64,000 nucleotides of DNA from Luteibaculum sp964627445 (GTDB taxonomy: Bacteria; Bacteroidota; Bacteroidia; Flavobacteriales_D; Luteibaculaceae): NCBI GenBank assembly GCA_964627445.1, contig CAZVJF010000004.1, forward strand, positions 1 to 64,000, written 5' to 3'. Positions 26,353-33,213 of the stretch are shown here, in pieces; the stretch's first letter is position 1; each line of letters opens with the position of its first letter. The position numbers were made by a program, and so were the translations under genes. The notes below the pieces were generated by a model, which saw only the letters and a list, made by a program, of their open reading frames with translations, searched no databases and was not told the DNA's origin.

Positions 26353-28494
26353 ATGCAATCAATTCTAAATACCATAATAAAAAGGCTTAGCATTCCTTTT
26401 ATAGCCTTTTCTTTCTTACTACCCTACTCTCTTGTATTGCCACTATTCGGTCAAAATGCTCTGCCCACAAAAGCGAGCCTTAGTATCGCAAAGCAGGTCC
26501 TTATCCAGGACAAGTCCAAGCCTCAACGAAACCAGAGAGACAACGAAAAAGCCGCAGGTGAAATTCTTTATGAGGCAGACTTTGATGGCAGCTTCAACGG
26601 TTGGTATACGGACTCTGCCAATAGACCTCAAACGGTTAGCAACGCATATCTATGGGTTTGGGATACCGATTTTGACCGTGGGAGTTTAATGGCAAGTGCC
26701 CAGTTTAATTCTCCAACGATCGACAACGGGGCTGCTTTCTTTAACGCCAATAAAATTAGAGAAAGCGAAAATGATATTACAGCCATCGAATCCCCAGCCT
26801 GGGCTGGACTCTCTTCACCTGCGTTGGATTTATCCAATGTGCCTACAGAAGACATTCCCAATATCCAATTGGAATTTTACCAAACCTATCGCCAATGTTG
26901 TAGTTTCCAGTTGGAAATGCGTGTGGATATTTCCTTTGATGGAGGCGCAAACTATACTTCCAGGTACATCCTACAACAAATAGATAGAAATAGAACCGCG
27001 TCCACAGAGCGCCAAATAATACCCATAGGCACCTTGCTTCAGGATGCTCCTGAATTAGACCAAGTGGTATTTCGTTTTACCTGGGACTCCGAAACCCCAG
27101 ACCCCAACGGACAAACCTCAACAGATTATTATTGGGCCATTGATGATATTACCTTGCTAGTTGCCCCAGAAACCAACCTAGAACTAACCGCAGGATATAA
27201 CGGTAACCCAGTTTACGAATTTGACTATCAACAAATACCGCAGGGCTTACTAAAGAATTATCCGCTCTCTGCATCAGTAGCAAACTACGGCAGTAAAACA
27301 AGTGCATTTACCTGCACCGTAGAGCTGTCTAATGCGGGGATGGGAGTTGTAAAAACTTACACCAGCGAAACCGTATCCATTGGATCTTTAAAAGACTCCA
27401 CACTGATTATTTCTTCTTTTACGGATTTTGATCCTGGTGAGAATCTGCTCGGCAAATGGGATATTCGGTATTGGATAACTCCCCAAGATGGAACAGCCGA
27501 TTTTGAAACCAACGAGCGAGACACCATAACTGCTCCACCAGTTTACGTAACTCCAGGTACGTGGTCGCACGCAGGACCTTGGACAGGAGAGGTGTTGTTT
27601 GTTCCACCAACCTTCACAGAACAGTACCCCAGTTATCACGCCCAACGCTACCGCGTACCCGAGAACGTTGATTCAATGACCATTTCGGGCTTTGCCATTG
27701 CATACCATGACAGGATAGAACAAAACGAGGGTCCATTCTACTTCCCAATGGAGATCCAGATACGCATGGATTCGACTCAAAAAGACAGCCTCCCTAACCT
27801 AACTGATAAAAGCTCTACGTGGTATTATTACAATAGTACCTATGAAGAATACCTTGGAACTTTTTTCCTGAACGAGGAAAATAGACTATCCCGCCTAACC
27901 CAAACAGGTGATTCTACGGAAACAAAGGTGCGAGGTAGCATAGCGCGGGCTGCAGATAGTGCATTGGTGCCTGAATTGACGCTAGTTCGCTCATCCCCTC
28001 ATCATACCATCGACTACTGGCTTAGTTCCGTACCCAACGGTATTATAAATTATGCCGCTAGCGGTTTTGAGAGCGACCGTGCAACACTGGTATGTGCCCA
28101 GTGCTTTTCCTCAAATGAATTTATCAATTCTCCCAGCCTCCCCGTACCTATGTTCCAGTTTACAGTAGAAGAAGTTTGGATTGATGGTGAAAATACCAAC
28201 ACAGATATTGCTGAATTGGAGACAGCCAACCTCCACTTTAATTTGTATCAAAATATTCCCAATCCTAGCTATGGGGAAACTCAAATACCTTACGAACTAG
28301 CAACTAAAGCCTCAGTCTCGTTAACGCTAAGGGATATCGCAGGTAAAACGGTGGTAGATATCCCAGCAGAACAACAAACTGCAGGTCGTCATAGCTACAC
28401 GATTTCAGCTGATGAATTGAACAGCGGTATTTACTTCTACACACTTACGGTAGACGGTAAATCTGTTACTAAGAAAATGGTGGTGAACAAGTAG
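26353..28494 (+). CDS. T9SS type A-sorted secreted protein, paralog of the preceding gene
   Basis: This 713-residue protein is a tandem paralog of 24038-26221 with the same order of parts. The N-terminal hydrophobic segment (SIPFIAFSFLLPYSLVLP) is a longer signal peptide. A choice-of-anchor-J-like region follows (EADFDGSFNGWYTDS, FVWDTDF equivalent VWDTDFDRGSL, WDSETPDPNGQTS). The adjacent Cys pair is kept (YRQCCSFQLEM). The C-terminal sorting domain is almost identical in its last 50 residues to that of the neighbour. Codon use looks ordinary, in contrast with the neighbour, suggesting lower expression. An extra Cys pair occurs in LVCAQCFSSNE near residue 580. Function unknown; predicted secreted or on the surface through T9SS. 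Confidence 0.87.
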   Translation: MQSILNTIIKRLSIPFIAFSFLLPYSLVLPLFGQNALPTKASLSIAKQVLIQDKSKPQRNQRDNEKAAGEILYEADFDGSFNGWYTDSANRPQTVSNAYLWVWDTDFDRGSLMASAQFNSPTIDNGAAFFNANKIRESENDITAIESPAWAGLSSPALDLSNVPTEDIPNIQLEFYQTYRQCCSFQLEMRVDISFDGGANYTSRYILQQIDRNRTASTERQIIPIGTLLQDAPELDQVVFRFTWDSETPDPNGQTSTDYYWAIDDITLLVAPETNLELTAGYNGNPVYEFDYQQIPQGLLKNYPLSASVANYGSKTSAFTCTVELSNAGMGVVKTYTSETVSIGSLKDSTLIISSFTDFDPGENLLGKWDIRYWITPQDGTADFETNERDTITAPPVYVTPGTWSHAGPWTGEVLFVPPTFTEQYPSYHAQRYRVPENVDSMTISGFAIAYHDRIEQNEGPFYFPMEIQIRMDSTQKDSLPNLTDKSSTWYYYNSTYEEYLGTFFLNEENRLSRLTQTGDSTETKVRGSIARAADSALVPELTLVRSSPHHTIDYWLSSVPNGIINYAASGFESDRATLVCAQCFSSNEFINSPSLPVPMFQFTVEEVWIDGENTNTDIAELETANLHFNLYQNIPNPSYGETQIPYELATKASVSLTLRDIAGKTVVDIPAEQQTAGRHSYTISADELNSGIYFYTLTVDGKSVTKKMVVNK

Positions 28495-28545
28495 TTCTAA
28501 ACCTCAAACCATATTGCAAAACCCACGCTTAGGCGTGGTTTTTTT
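28335..28545 (+). repeat. Downstream copy of the near-identical 3' cassette
   Basis: This segment matches 26063-26270 at about 95 percent by eye, including non-coding sequence after the stop codon, whereas the upstream parts of the two genes are only moderately similar. This suggests recent homogenisation or a recent copy of the tail cassette. Confidence 0.85.
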
Positions 28546-28547
28546 TT
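28519..28547 (+). terminator. Rho-independent terminator after the second T9SS paralog
   Basis: A shortened version of the upstream terminator: CCACGC pairs with GCGTGG across TTAG, followed by nine T residues. Two substitutions relative to the first copy shorten the perfect stem. Confidence 0.85.
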
Positions 28548-28595
28548 GTTTAAAAAATCGTTGGGAATTGCGTAACGTGGTGTGACTGAAACGTT

Positions 28596-29354
28596 TTACA
28601 TCAACTTTTGCTTTAGCTCTGCCATAAAGGAACTGGCGTAAACAAAGTCATTGATTTCAGGGTTCTCGGTAGCCAGGATATCGCGCTTGCCGCCACTCCA
28701 CCACAATTGGCCATCGTAGATAAAATGAATGCGGTCTCCAATCTCTATCACCGAATTCATATCGTGGCTAATCACCACCGTGGTAATATCCAGCTCGTAG
28801 GTAATTTCCTGGATCAACTGATCGATTACAATGGAGGTTTTAGGATCGAGGCCACTGTTAGGCTCATCGCAGAATAAATAAGCGGGTTTCATGGCAATAG
28901 CACGGGCAATGCCCACGCGCTTTTGCATACCACCACTAATTTCACTAGGAAATAAATGGGCTTTAGAAGGGTCTATTTTTACCCGTTCCAAGCAAAACAT
29001 AGCTCGCTCCTTCCGCTCCTTAGGGTTGCTCTCAGAAAACATCTCCAGCGGAAACATAACATTCTCCAAAACGGTGCGACTATCAAACAAGGCCGAGCCT
29101 TGAAATAGCATGCCCATTTGTTTGCGTATTTCTCTACGCTCGTCATCGTCTATACTAAAAAAATCCTGCCCGTTATAGAACACCTTACCCGCTGTGGGTT
29201 TGTGCAAGCCCACAACGCACTTGGTAAGCACCGATTTACCGCTTCCACTCTGACCGATAATCATGTTGACCTTGCCTTGCTCAAACGACAGAGAAATGTC
29301 GCGCAAGACCTCGGTATCCCCAAAACTTTTATGTAGCCCAATTATCTCTATCAT
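28596..29354 (-). CDS. mlaF: MlaF-type ABC transporter ATP-binding protein
   Basis: This 252-residue ATPase belongs to the Mla/Mkl phospholipid-trafficking type. Motifs are Walker A GQSGSGKSVLTKC (about 34-46), MGMLFQGSALFDS at the Q-loop (family-typical), signature ISGGMQKRVGIARAIA, and CDEPNSGLDP with SHDMNSV downstream. It overlaps the MlaE permease gene by 4 bp (ATGA). The complex moves phospholipids between inner and outer membranes to keep outer-membrane asymmetry. The MlaD substrate-binding subunit usually next to it is not in this window. Confidence 0.9.
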   Translation of the reverse strand: MIEIIGLHKSFGDTEVLRDISLSFEQGKVNMIIGQSGSGKSVLTKCVVGLHKPTAGKVFYNGQDFFSIDDDERREIRKQMGMLFQGSALFDSRTVLENVMFPLEMFSESNPKERKERAMFCLERVKIDPSKAHLFPSEISGGMQKRVGIARAIAMKPAYLFCDEPNSGLDPKTSIVIDQLIQEITYELDITTVVISHDMNSVIEIGDRIHFIYDGQLWWSGGKRDILATENPEINDFVYASSFMAELKQKLM

Positions 29355-30094
29355 ATCAGCAACACCTGGGTTAATACATAATTGAGGATGAGGATAAGTA
29401 TGCTGCTATATACCACCGATTTGGTAGACGACACCCCCACCTCTAAAGCACCACCCTTGGTGTAATACCCGTGAAAACTTGCAACGGAAGTGATGACATA
29501 AGCAAATACTACCGTCTTTATTAAAGCATAGATTACGGTGAATATTTTAAAATCGAGCTGTACCCCGGTAAAGTAATCGGTAGAGGTTATGATGCCGGTT
29601 CCTATGCTGACCATCCACCCACCAAAAATGCCTAGAAACATACTTAGGATAATGAGGAACGGGTTGATCAGCATGGCAGCCGTAACCTTGGGTAAAATGA
29701 GAAAGCTGGCCGAGTTGACACCCATGATTTCCAGGGCATCGATTTGCTCGGTAACCCGCATGGTACCAATTTCACTGGCAATGTTGGATCCTACCTTTCC
29801 TGCCAAAATAAGCGAAATGATGGTGGGCGCAAACTCCAAGATAACCGATTGCCGCGTGGCAAATCCTACGGTGTAGGCAGGAATGAGGGGGCTATCGATA
29901 TTCGAGGCTGTTTGTAGGGTAATTACTGCTCCCATAAAAAAGGAGAGCAAGGCTACGATACCCATAGACTGCACGCCTAAAACATTGAGCTCGCGCAAGA
30001 GGTTATCGAAAAACACCTTAGCACGCTCCGGCCGGCTAAATACCGACTGGATGAACATTACGTACTTACCAAATTGGATTAAAAATACCTTCAT
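29351..30094 (-). CDS. mlaE: MlaE-type lipid ABC transporter permease
   Basis: From the ATG at 30094 this 247-residue permease has the MlaE topology with about five membrane segments. Conserved family segments are FMGAVITLQTA, EFAPTIISLILAGKVGS (the EFxP-type motif), IGTMRVTEQIDALEIMG and FHGYYTKGGALEVG. A TTG 18 bp upstream is less likely. It is first in a two-gene unit with mlaF and diverges from the small lipoprotein gene at 30150 over 55 bp. Confidence 0.92.
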   Translation of the reverse strand: MKVFLIQFGKYVMFIQSVFSRPERAKVFFDNLLRELNVLGVQSMGIVALLSFFMGAVITLQTASNIDSPLIPAYTVGFATRQSVILEFAPTIISLILAGKVGSNIASEIGTMRVTEQIDALEIMGVNSASFLILPKVTAAMLINPFLIILSMFLGIFGGWMVSIGTGIITSTDYFTGVQLDFKIFTVIYALIKTVVFAYVITSVASFHGYYTKGGALEVGVSSTKSVVYSSILILILNYVLTQVLLI

Positions 30095-30149
30095 GCCAAA
30101 GCTTGCAAACAAATGTAACGCATTGCAGACTAATTCATAATTTTACGGT

Positions 30150-30284
30150 ATGAGAGCCACAAAAAAGCCCATTTTTCTCTGGATATCTTTAGGGATACTC
30201 GTATTTGCGCTATGCGCTTGCGGAGCCCGCAAAAAGAAACGCAAAAAATGCAATACCTGCCCCAAGTGGGAAGTGTCCATTTAA
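30150..30284 (+). CDS. Small 44-residue lipoprotein
   Basis: ATG at 30150 opens a 44-codon frame that ends with TAA at 30282-30284. The product has a Lys/Arg start, one hydrophobic segment (FLWISLGILVFALC) and a lipobox-like LCAC with the lipidated Cys near residue 24. A tail with many basic residues and a Cys pair follows (KKKRKKCNTCPKWEVSI). Small Bacteroidota lipoproteins ending in a CPKW-type motif are known, but without a function. The last 37 bp overlap the start of the SprT-like gene in another frame, so the two are probably translationally coupled. Confidence 0.65.
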   Translation: MRATKKPIFLWISLGILVFALCACGARKKKRKKCNTCPKWEVSI

Positions 30285-30895
30285 ATAATCAGACCAATTT
30301 GTGGTATTACGGTTTTCCAGAAGAAGTTATTGGAGCCATTAAAGAGGCATCGCGACATTACCCTTGGGTAAGCACCACTTGGGTTACACCACGCAAAACC
30401 AAGCTGGGCGATTTTAGACCGGCTCACTCCAAACAGGCTTATCCACTCATCACACTCAACAAAAACATGCCAACCTACGTGGCTTTGTTAGTTTGGATAC
30501 ATGAGTTTGCCCATCACATTACCTACACCGAACACCAAAATCGGGTGGATGCCCACGGCCCCGAATGGAAGTATTATTTTAAAACGGTATTTCAGGATTA
30601 CTTTAAGGGTGTTTTTCCAAAAGACTGGGATAAAGCGTTAGCGCAGTACTTTAAAAACCCTACGGCTGCTAGTTTTTCACACCCTGCTCTGCAGCCTTTT
30701 ATGAGTCCCGATGACGTATTGCAACCCAACGAATTGCGGCTCGCAAAAATACCCGAGGGCAGCACGTTTATTTTTAAAAACCGCGAATTCGTAAAAGAGC
30801 GTCCCCTGCGCAGCTTTGTGCTTTGCAGTGAAAAAAGTACCGGAAAAAAATACCGAATACGCGCCAATTGCGCGGTACAATTAAAAACCGCGTAA
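30248..30895 (+). CDS. SprT-like zinc metallopeptidase domain protein
   Basis: From the ATG at 30248 the product has 215 residues. The central SprT-like signature is HEFAHH (85-90) with a third ligand candidate in DAHGPEW (H103). This arrangement is seen in SprT/Spartan-family metallopeptidases, which in eukaryotes act on DNA-protein crosslinks; the role of bacterial SprT is unclear. The C-terminal part (FIFKNREFVKERPLRSFVLC, then KKYRIRANC) resembles the zinc-ribbon-like tail but lacks the full set of cysteines. Upstream in-frame starts exist (from 30212), but 30248 gives the usual N-terminus. It overlaps the small lipoprotein gene by 37 bp. Confidence 0.82.
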   Translation: MQYLPQVGSVHLNNQTNLWYYGFPEEVIGAIKEASRHYPWVSTTWVTPRKTKLGDFRPAHSKQAYPLITLNKNMPTYVALLVWIHEFAHHITYTEHQNRVDAHGPEWKYYFKTVFQDYFKGVFPKDWDKALAQYFKNPTAASFSHPALQPFMSPDDVLQPNELRLAKIPEGSTFIFKNREFVKERPLRSFVLCSEKSTGKKYRIRANCAVQLKTA

Positions 30896-30897
30896 CC

Positions 30898-30925
30898 TTG
30901 GTTTGGCCTTGAATACGTAAACTTG
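30898..30925 (+). promoter_or_regulatory. Possible promoter of the mannose-1-phosphate guanylyltransferase gene
   Basis: TTG at 30898-30900 is separated by 17 bp from TAAACTTG (30918-30925), one mismatch from TAnnTTTG, and lies 26 bp before the ATG at 30952. Confidence 0.4.
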
Positions 30926-30951
30926 CACCACAATAAAGAAACCTTGTTTCC

Positions 30952-32025
30952 ATGAATTCGAATCACTACGCGGTTATTATGGCCGGAGGTATTGGCAGCC
31001 GTTTTTGGCCCATGAGCACCGATGCATTTCCCAAACAATTTCACGATGTATTGGGAACCGGCAAAACCTTGATACAGCAAACTTTCGACCGCCTAGTACA
31101 CAGCATACCGGCAGAAAACATTTTGGTGGTTACCAACGAAGATTACCAACAACTCGTAGCCGAACAACTGCCCGATATTAAACCCGAGCACATTGTTTTA
31201 GAGCCCAGCCGCAGAAATACCGCGCCTTGCGTCCTCTACGCTGCTTTTAAAATCTATAAGGAAAATCCCAACGCTACCATGATAGTAGCGCCCAGCGACC
31301 ACCTTATTACCAGCGAGCGCGAGTTTACCCGAATTGTGAATGTGGCCATGGAACACGCAGCGGAAACGAACAACCTGGTTACCCTGGGCATAAAACCTTC
31401 ACGCCCCGATACAGGCTATGGATACATCCAGTTTAAAAATGGGGAGGATGACGGTGAAATTAAACCGGTAAAAACCTTTACCGAAAAACCTGATCTGTCG
31501 CTGGCAAAGCAGTTTTTAAAGAGCGGTGATTTTTACTGGAACTCCGGTATTTTTATTTGGACCGCTAAGGACATCATCAACCGTTTTGAGCAGCACCTCA
31601 ACGATATGTACCACCTCTTTGATGAAATCCAAGAAGCGCTAAATACGCCCGCAGAAAAGGCCGCTATTGCAGACACCTATGGCAAGTGTACCAACATCTC
31701 CATTGACTACGGTATAATGGAAAAGGATAAAAGTGTTTCCGTGGTGTTATCTGACTTTGGGTGGAGCGACCTGGGAACTTGGGGATCGCTTTATGGCCAC
31801 GTGGCACAAGACGAGAATAAGAATGCTGTGGTTGGAAAAAAAGTACAACTCTACGAAAGTGAGAATTGTATGGTGAGCGTACCCAAAGAAAAATTGGTGG
31901 TGCTGCAGGGATTAAAGGATTACATCGTAGTAGAAAGCAACGACATTCTTCTGGTTTGCAAAAAGCAAGAAGAGCAACGCATCAAGCAGTTCTTAGGCGA
32001 TGTGAAAACCAAAAAGTTGGTGTAA
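30952..32025 (+). CDS. manC: Mannose-1-phosphate guanylyltransferase
   Basis: This 357-residue nucleotidyltransferase makes GDP-mannose from mannose-1-phosphate and GTP for surface polysaccharides and glycans. The N-terminal signature MAGGIGSRFWPMST with FPKQF (about 10-30) is clear, and GYGYIQF, FTEKP and NSGIFIW motifs follow. The length fits the monofunctional type: the C-terminal phosphomannose-isomerase domain of bifunctional ManC/AlgA is absent. The gene is followed 10 bp later by the truncated haemoglobin gene, probably on the same transcript, though a functional relation is not obvious. Confidence 0.92.
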   Translation: MNSNHYAVIMAGGIGSRFWPMSTDAFPKQFHDVLGTGKTLIQQTFDRLVHSIPAENILVVTNEDYQQLVAEQLPDIKPEHIVLEPSRRNTAPCVLYAAFKIYKENPNATMIVAPSDHLITSEREFTRIVNVAMEHAAETNNLVTLGIKPSRPDTGYGYIQFKNGEDDGEIKPVKTFTEKPDLSLAKQFLKSGDFYWNSGIFIWTAKDIINRFEQHLNDMYHLFDEIQEALNTPAEKAAIADTYGKCTNISIDYGIMEKDKSVSVVLSDFGWSDLGTWGSLYGHVAQDENKNAVVGKKVQLYESENCMVSVPKEKLVVLQGLKDYIVVESNDILLVCKKQEEQRIKQFLGDVKTKKLV

Positions 32026-32035
32026 AAGCTGTTCT

Positions 32036-32392
32036 ATGGCACAGGAAAAGACAGACATTGCCACCAAAGAACATATTAGCGCATTGGTAGATACCTTTTA
32101 CCAGCGCGTGGTAGAAGACGACCTACTCGCACCCTTTTTTAAGCACTTAGATTTTGACAAGCACCTGCCCAAAATGAAACACTTTTGGGCTTTTGCTTTG
32201 TTGGATGAGCCGGGTTACACCACCAACGTAACCGATGTACACCTAAAGATGCGCATCAACAAAACCCATTTCGATCGGTGGGTAGCGCTGTTTTCTGAAA
32301 CTGTGGACGCGATGTACCTAGGCAAAAAAGCCCAGGAAGCCAAACAGCGTGCCGCACTTATTGGCTGGACTCTTGCAGAGAAGATGAAGTAG
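32036..32392 (+). CDS. Group III truncated haemoglobin
   Basis: This 118-residue haem protein has the 2-over-2 globin pattern of group III: B10 Tyr in LVDTFYQRVV (Y22), the PFF motif (LLAPFFKHLDF), the Phe-Trp-rich E-helix (KMKHFWAFALL) and the proximal histidine H78 in INKTHFDRWVALF. Members bind oxygen and NO and are proposed in NO detoxification or redox sensing; the in vivo role is not settled. It starts 10 bp after manC. Confidence 0.88.
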   Translation: MAQEKTDIATKEHISALVDTFYQRVVEDDLLAPFFKHLDFDKHLPKMKHFWAFALLDEPGYTTNVTDVHLKMRINKTHFDRWVALFSETVDAMYLGKKAQEAKQRAALIGWTLAEKMK

Positions 32393-32426
32393 TCCCAGAC
32401 ACTATCAGACGCAAAGTCCAAATTTA

Positions 32427-33113
32427 CTAGTTAGGAAACTGTAATTCAATCTGTCCCAAGAGCTTTAGCAAGATTAAATCCCGTTGGATTGAGGCTGTTT
32501 CATTGCTCTTTCTCGCAGAACTCATTCGTTTCTGTATTAACTTAGTATTCAGAGGATTCCGTCTTACCAGTTCATTTAAAATTTCATATTGCTTTTCTTC
32601 GCTAACTTCACTTTGGTACAGTTGTTCCAATAACAAAGAATCCGAGGCAAAATGTTTTAAACTCATTTCTGAGGGTTGAGCTGCAACAATCAATTCATTC
32701 TGTTTTATAGCAAAGGGTAATTCTTCGCTATGATAAGGTAGGCCCCGCAACACAAAGTTTACTGGTATAACAACAGCGACCTCTTTATCTGCTACGAAAC
32801 CCTCTAAAATATCCATTTGTCCTCGGATAGCGTTTAAGGTTATCGAATCTAGTTGAGGGCCTAATGATGTTAGTAGACGAATTTCTGGGGTATATTCCTT
32901 TGGGTAATAATTAACCAACACCAATTCGGTACCTGTGATAGCCTTATTTACTGATGTGGCAGGATACCAGACTTGCTTTAATAGTTGTTTATACACCTTT
33001 TTTGTGTTCTCTACCCCTAGAACTGAGTCCATCGGTGAGATTTTACTAAACGACTGTCCATGGGCTACACAAAAGCTCAAAACACTTACCAGAAGAATAA
33101 AATACCGCAGCAT
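32427..33113 (-). CDS. Exported protein with a TonB-C-terminal-like domain
   Basis: The 228-residue product has a signal peptide (MLRYFILLVSVLSFCVAHGQ). Residues about 45-125 follow the TonB C-terminal pattern: WYPATSVNKAITGTELVLVN, a middle SITLNAIRGQ segment, and the closing strand VVIPVNFVLRG. True TonB energy transducers carry an N-terminal membrane anchor and a proline-rich spacer, both absent here, so this is a free periplasmic TonB-C-like protein of unknown role. The rest (130-228) is helical. It lies downstream of the S46 peptidase gene on the same strand, separated by a terminator. It is convergent with the haemoglobin gene. Confidence 0.6.
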   Translation of the reverse strand: MLRYFILLVSVLSFCVAHGQSFSKISPMDSVLGVENTKKVYKQLLKQVWYPATSVNKAITGTELVLVNYYPKEYTPEIRLLTSLGPQLDSITLNAIRGQMDILEGFVADKEVAVVIPVNFVLRGLPYHSEELPFAIKQNELIVAAQPSEMSLKHFASDSLLLEQLYQSEVSEEKQYEILNELVRRNPLNTKLIQKRMSSARKSNETASIQRDLILLKLLGQIELQFPN

Positions 33114-33160
33114 AATTAAAATAAACTATAAGGTGGGTTCTGCAAATTAGTAAATACCAT

Positions 33161-33192
33161 AAAAAAACCCCGATCCTGTAGGATCGGGGTTT
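33161..33192 (-). terminator. Rho-independent terminator after the S46 peptidase gene
   Basis: On the minus strand a perfect 12-bp stem (AAACCCCGATCC on the plus strand paired with GGATCGGGGTTT) with the 4-nt loop TGTA is followed by seven T residues. It ends the transcript of the gene at 33214-35427. Confidence 0.92.
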
Positions 33193-33213
33193 GCTTTTGT
33201 ACTACACTGCGTG

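Noticed and set aside
30912..32025. Bifunctional mannose-1-phosphate guanylyltransferase/isomerase
   Set aside because: The protein ends at 357 residues, before the cupin-type isomerase domain.
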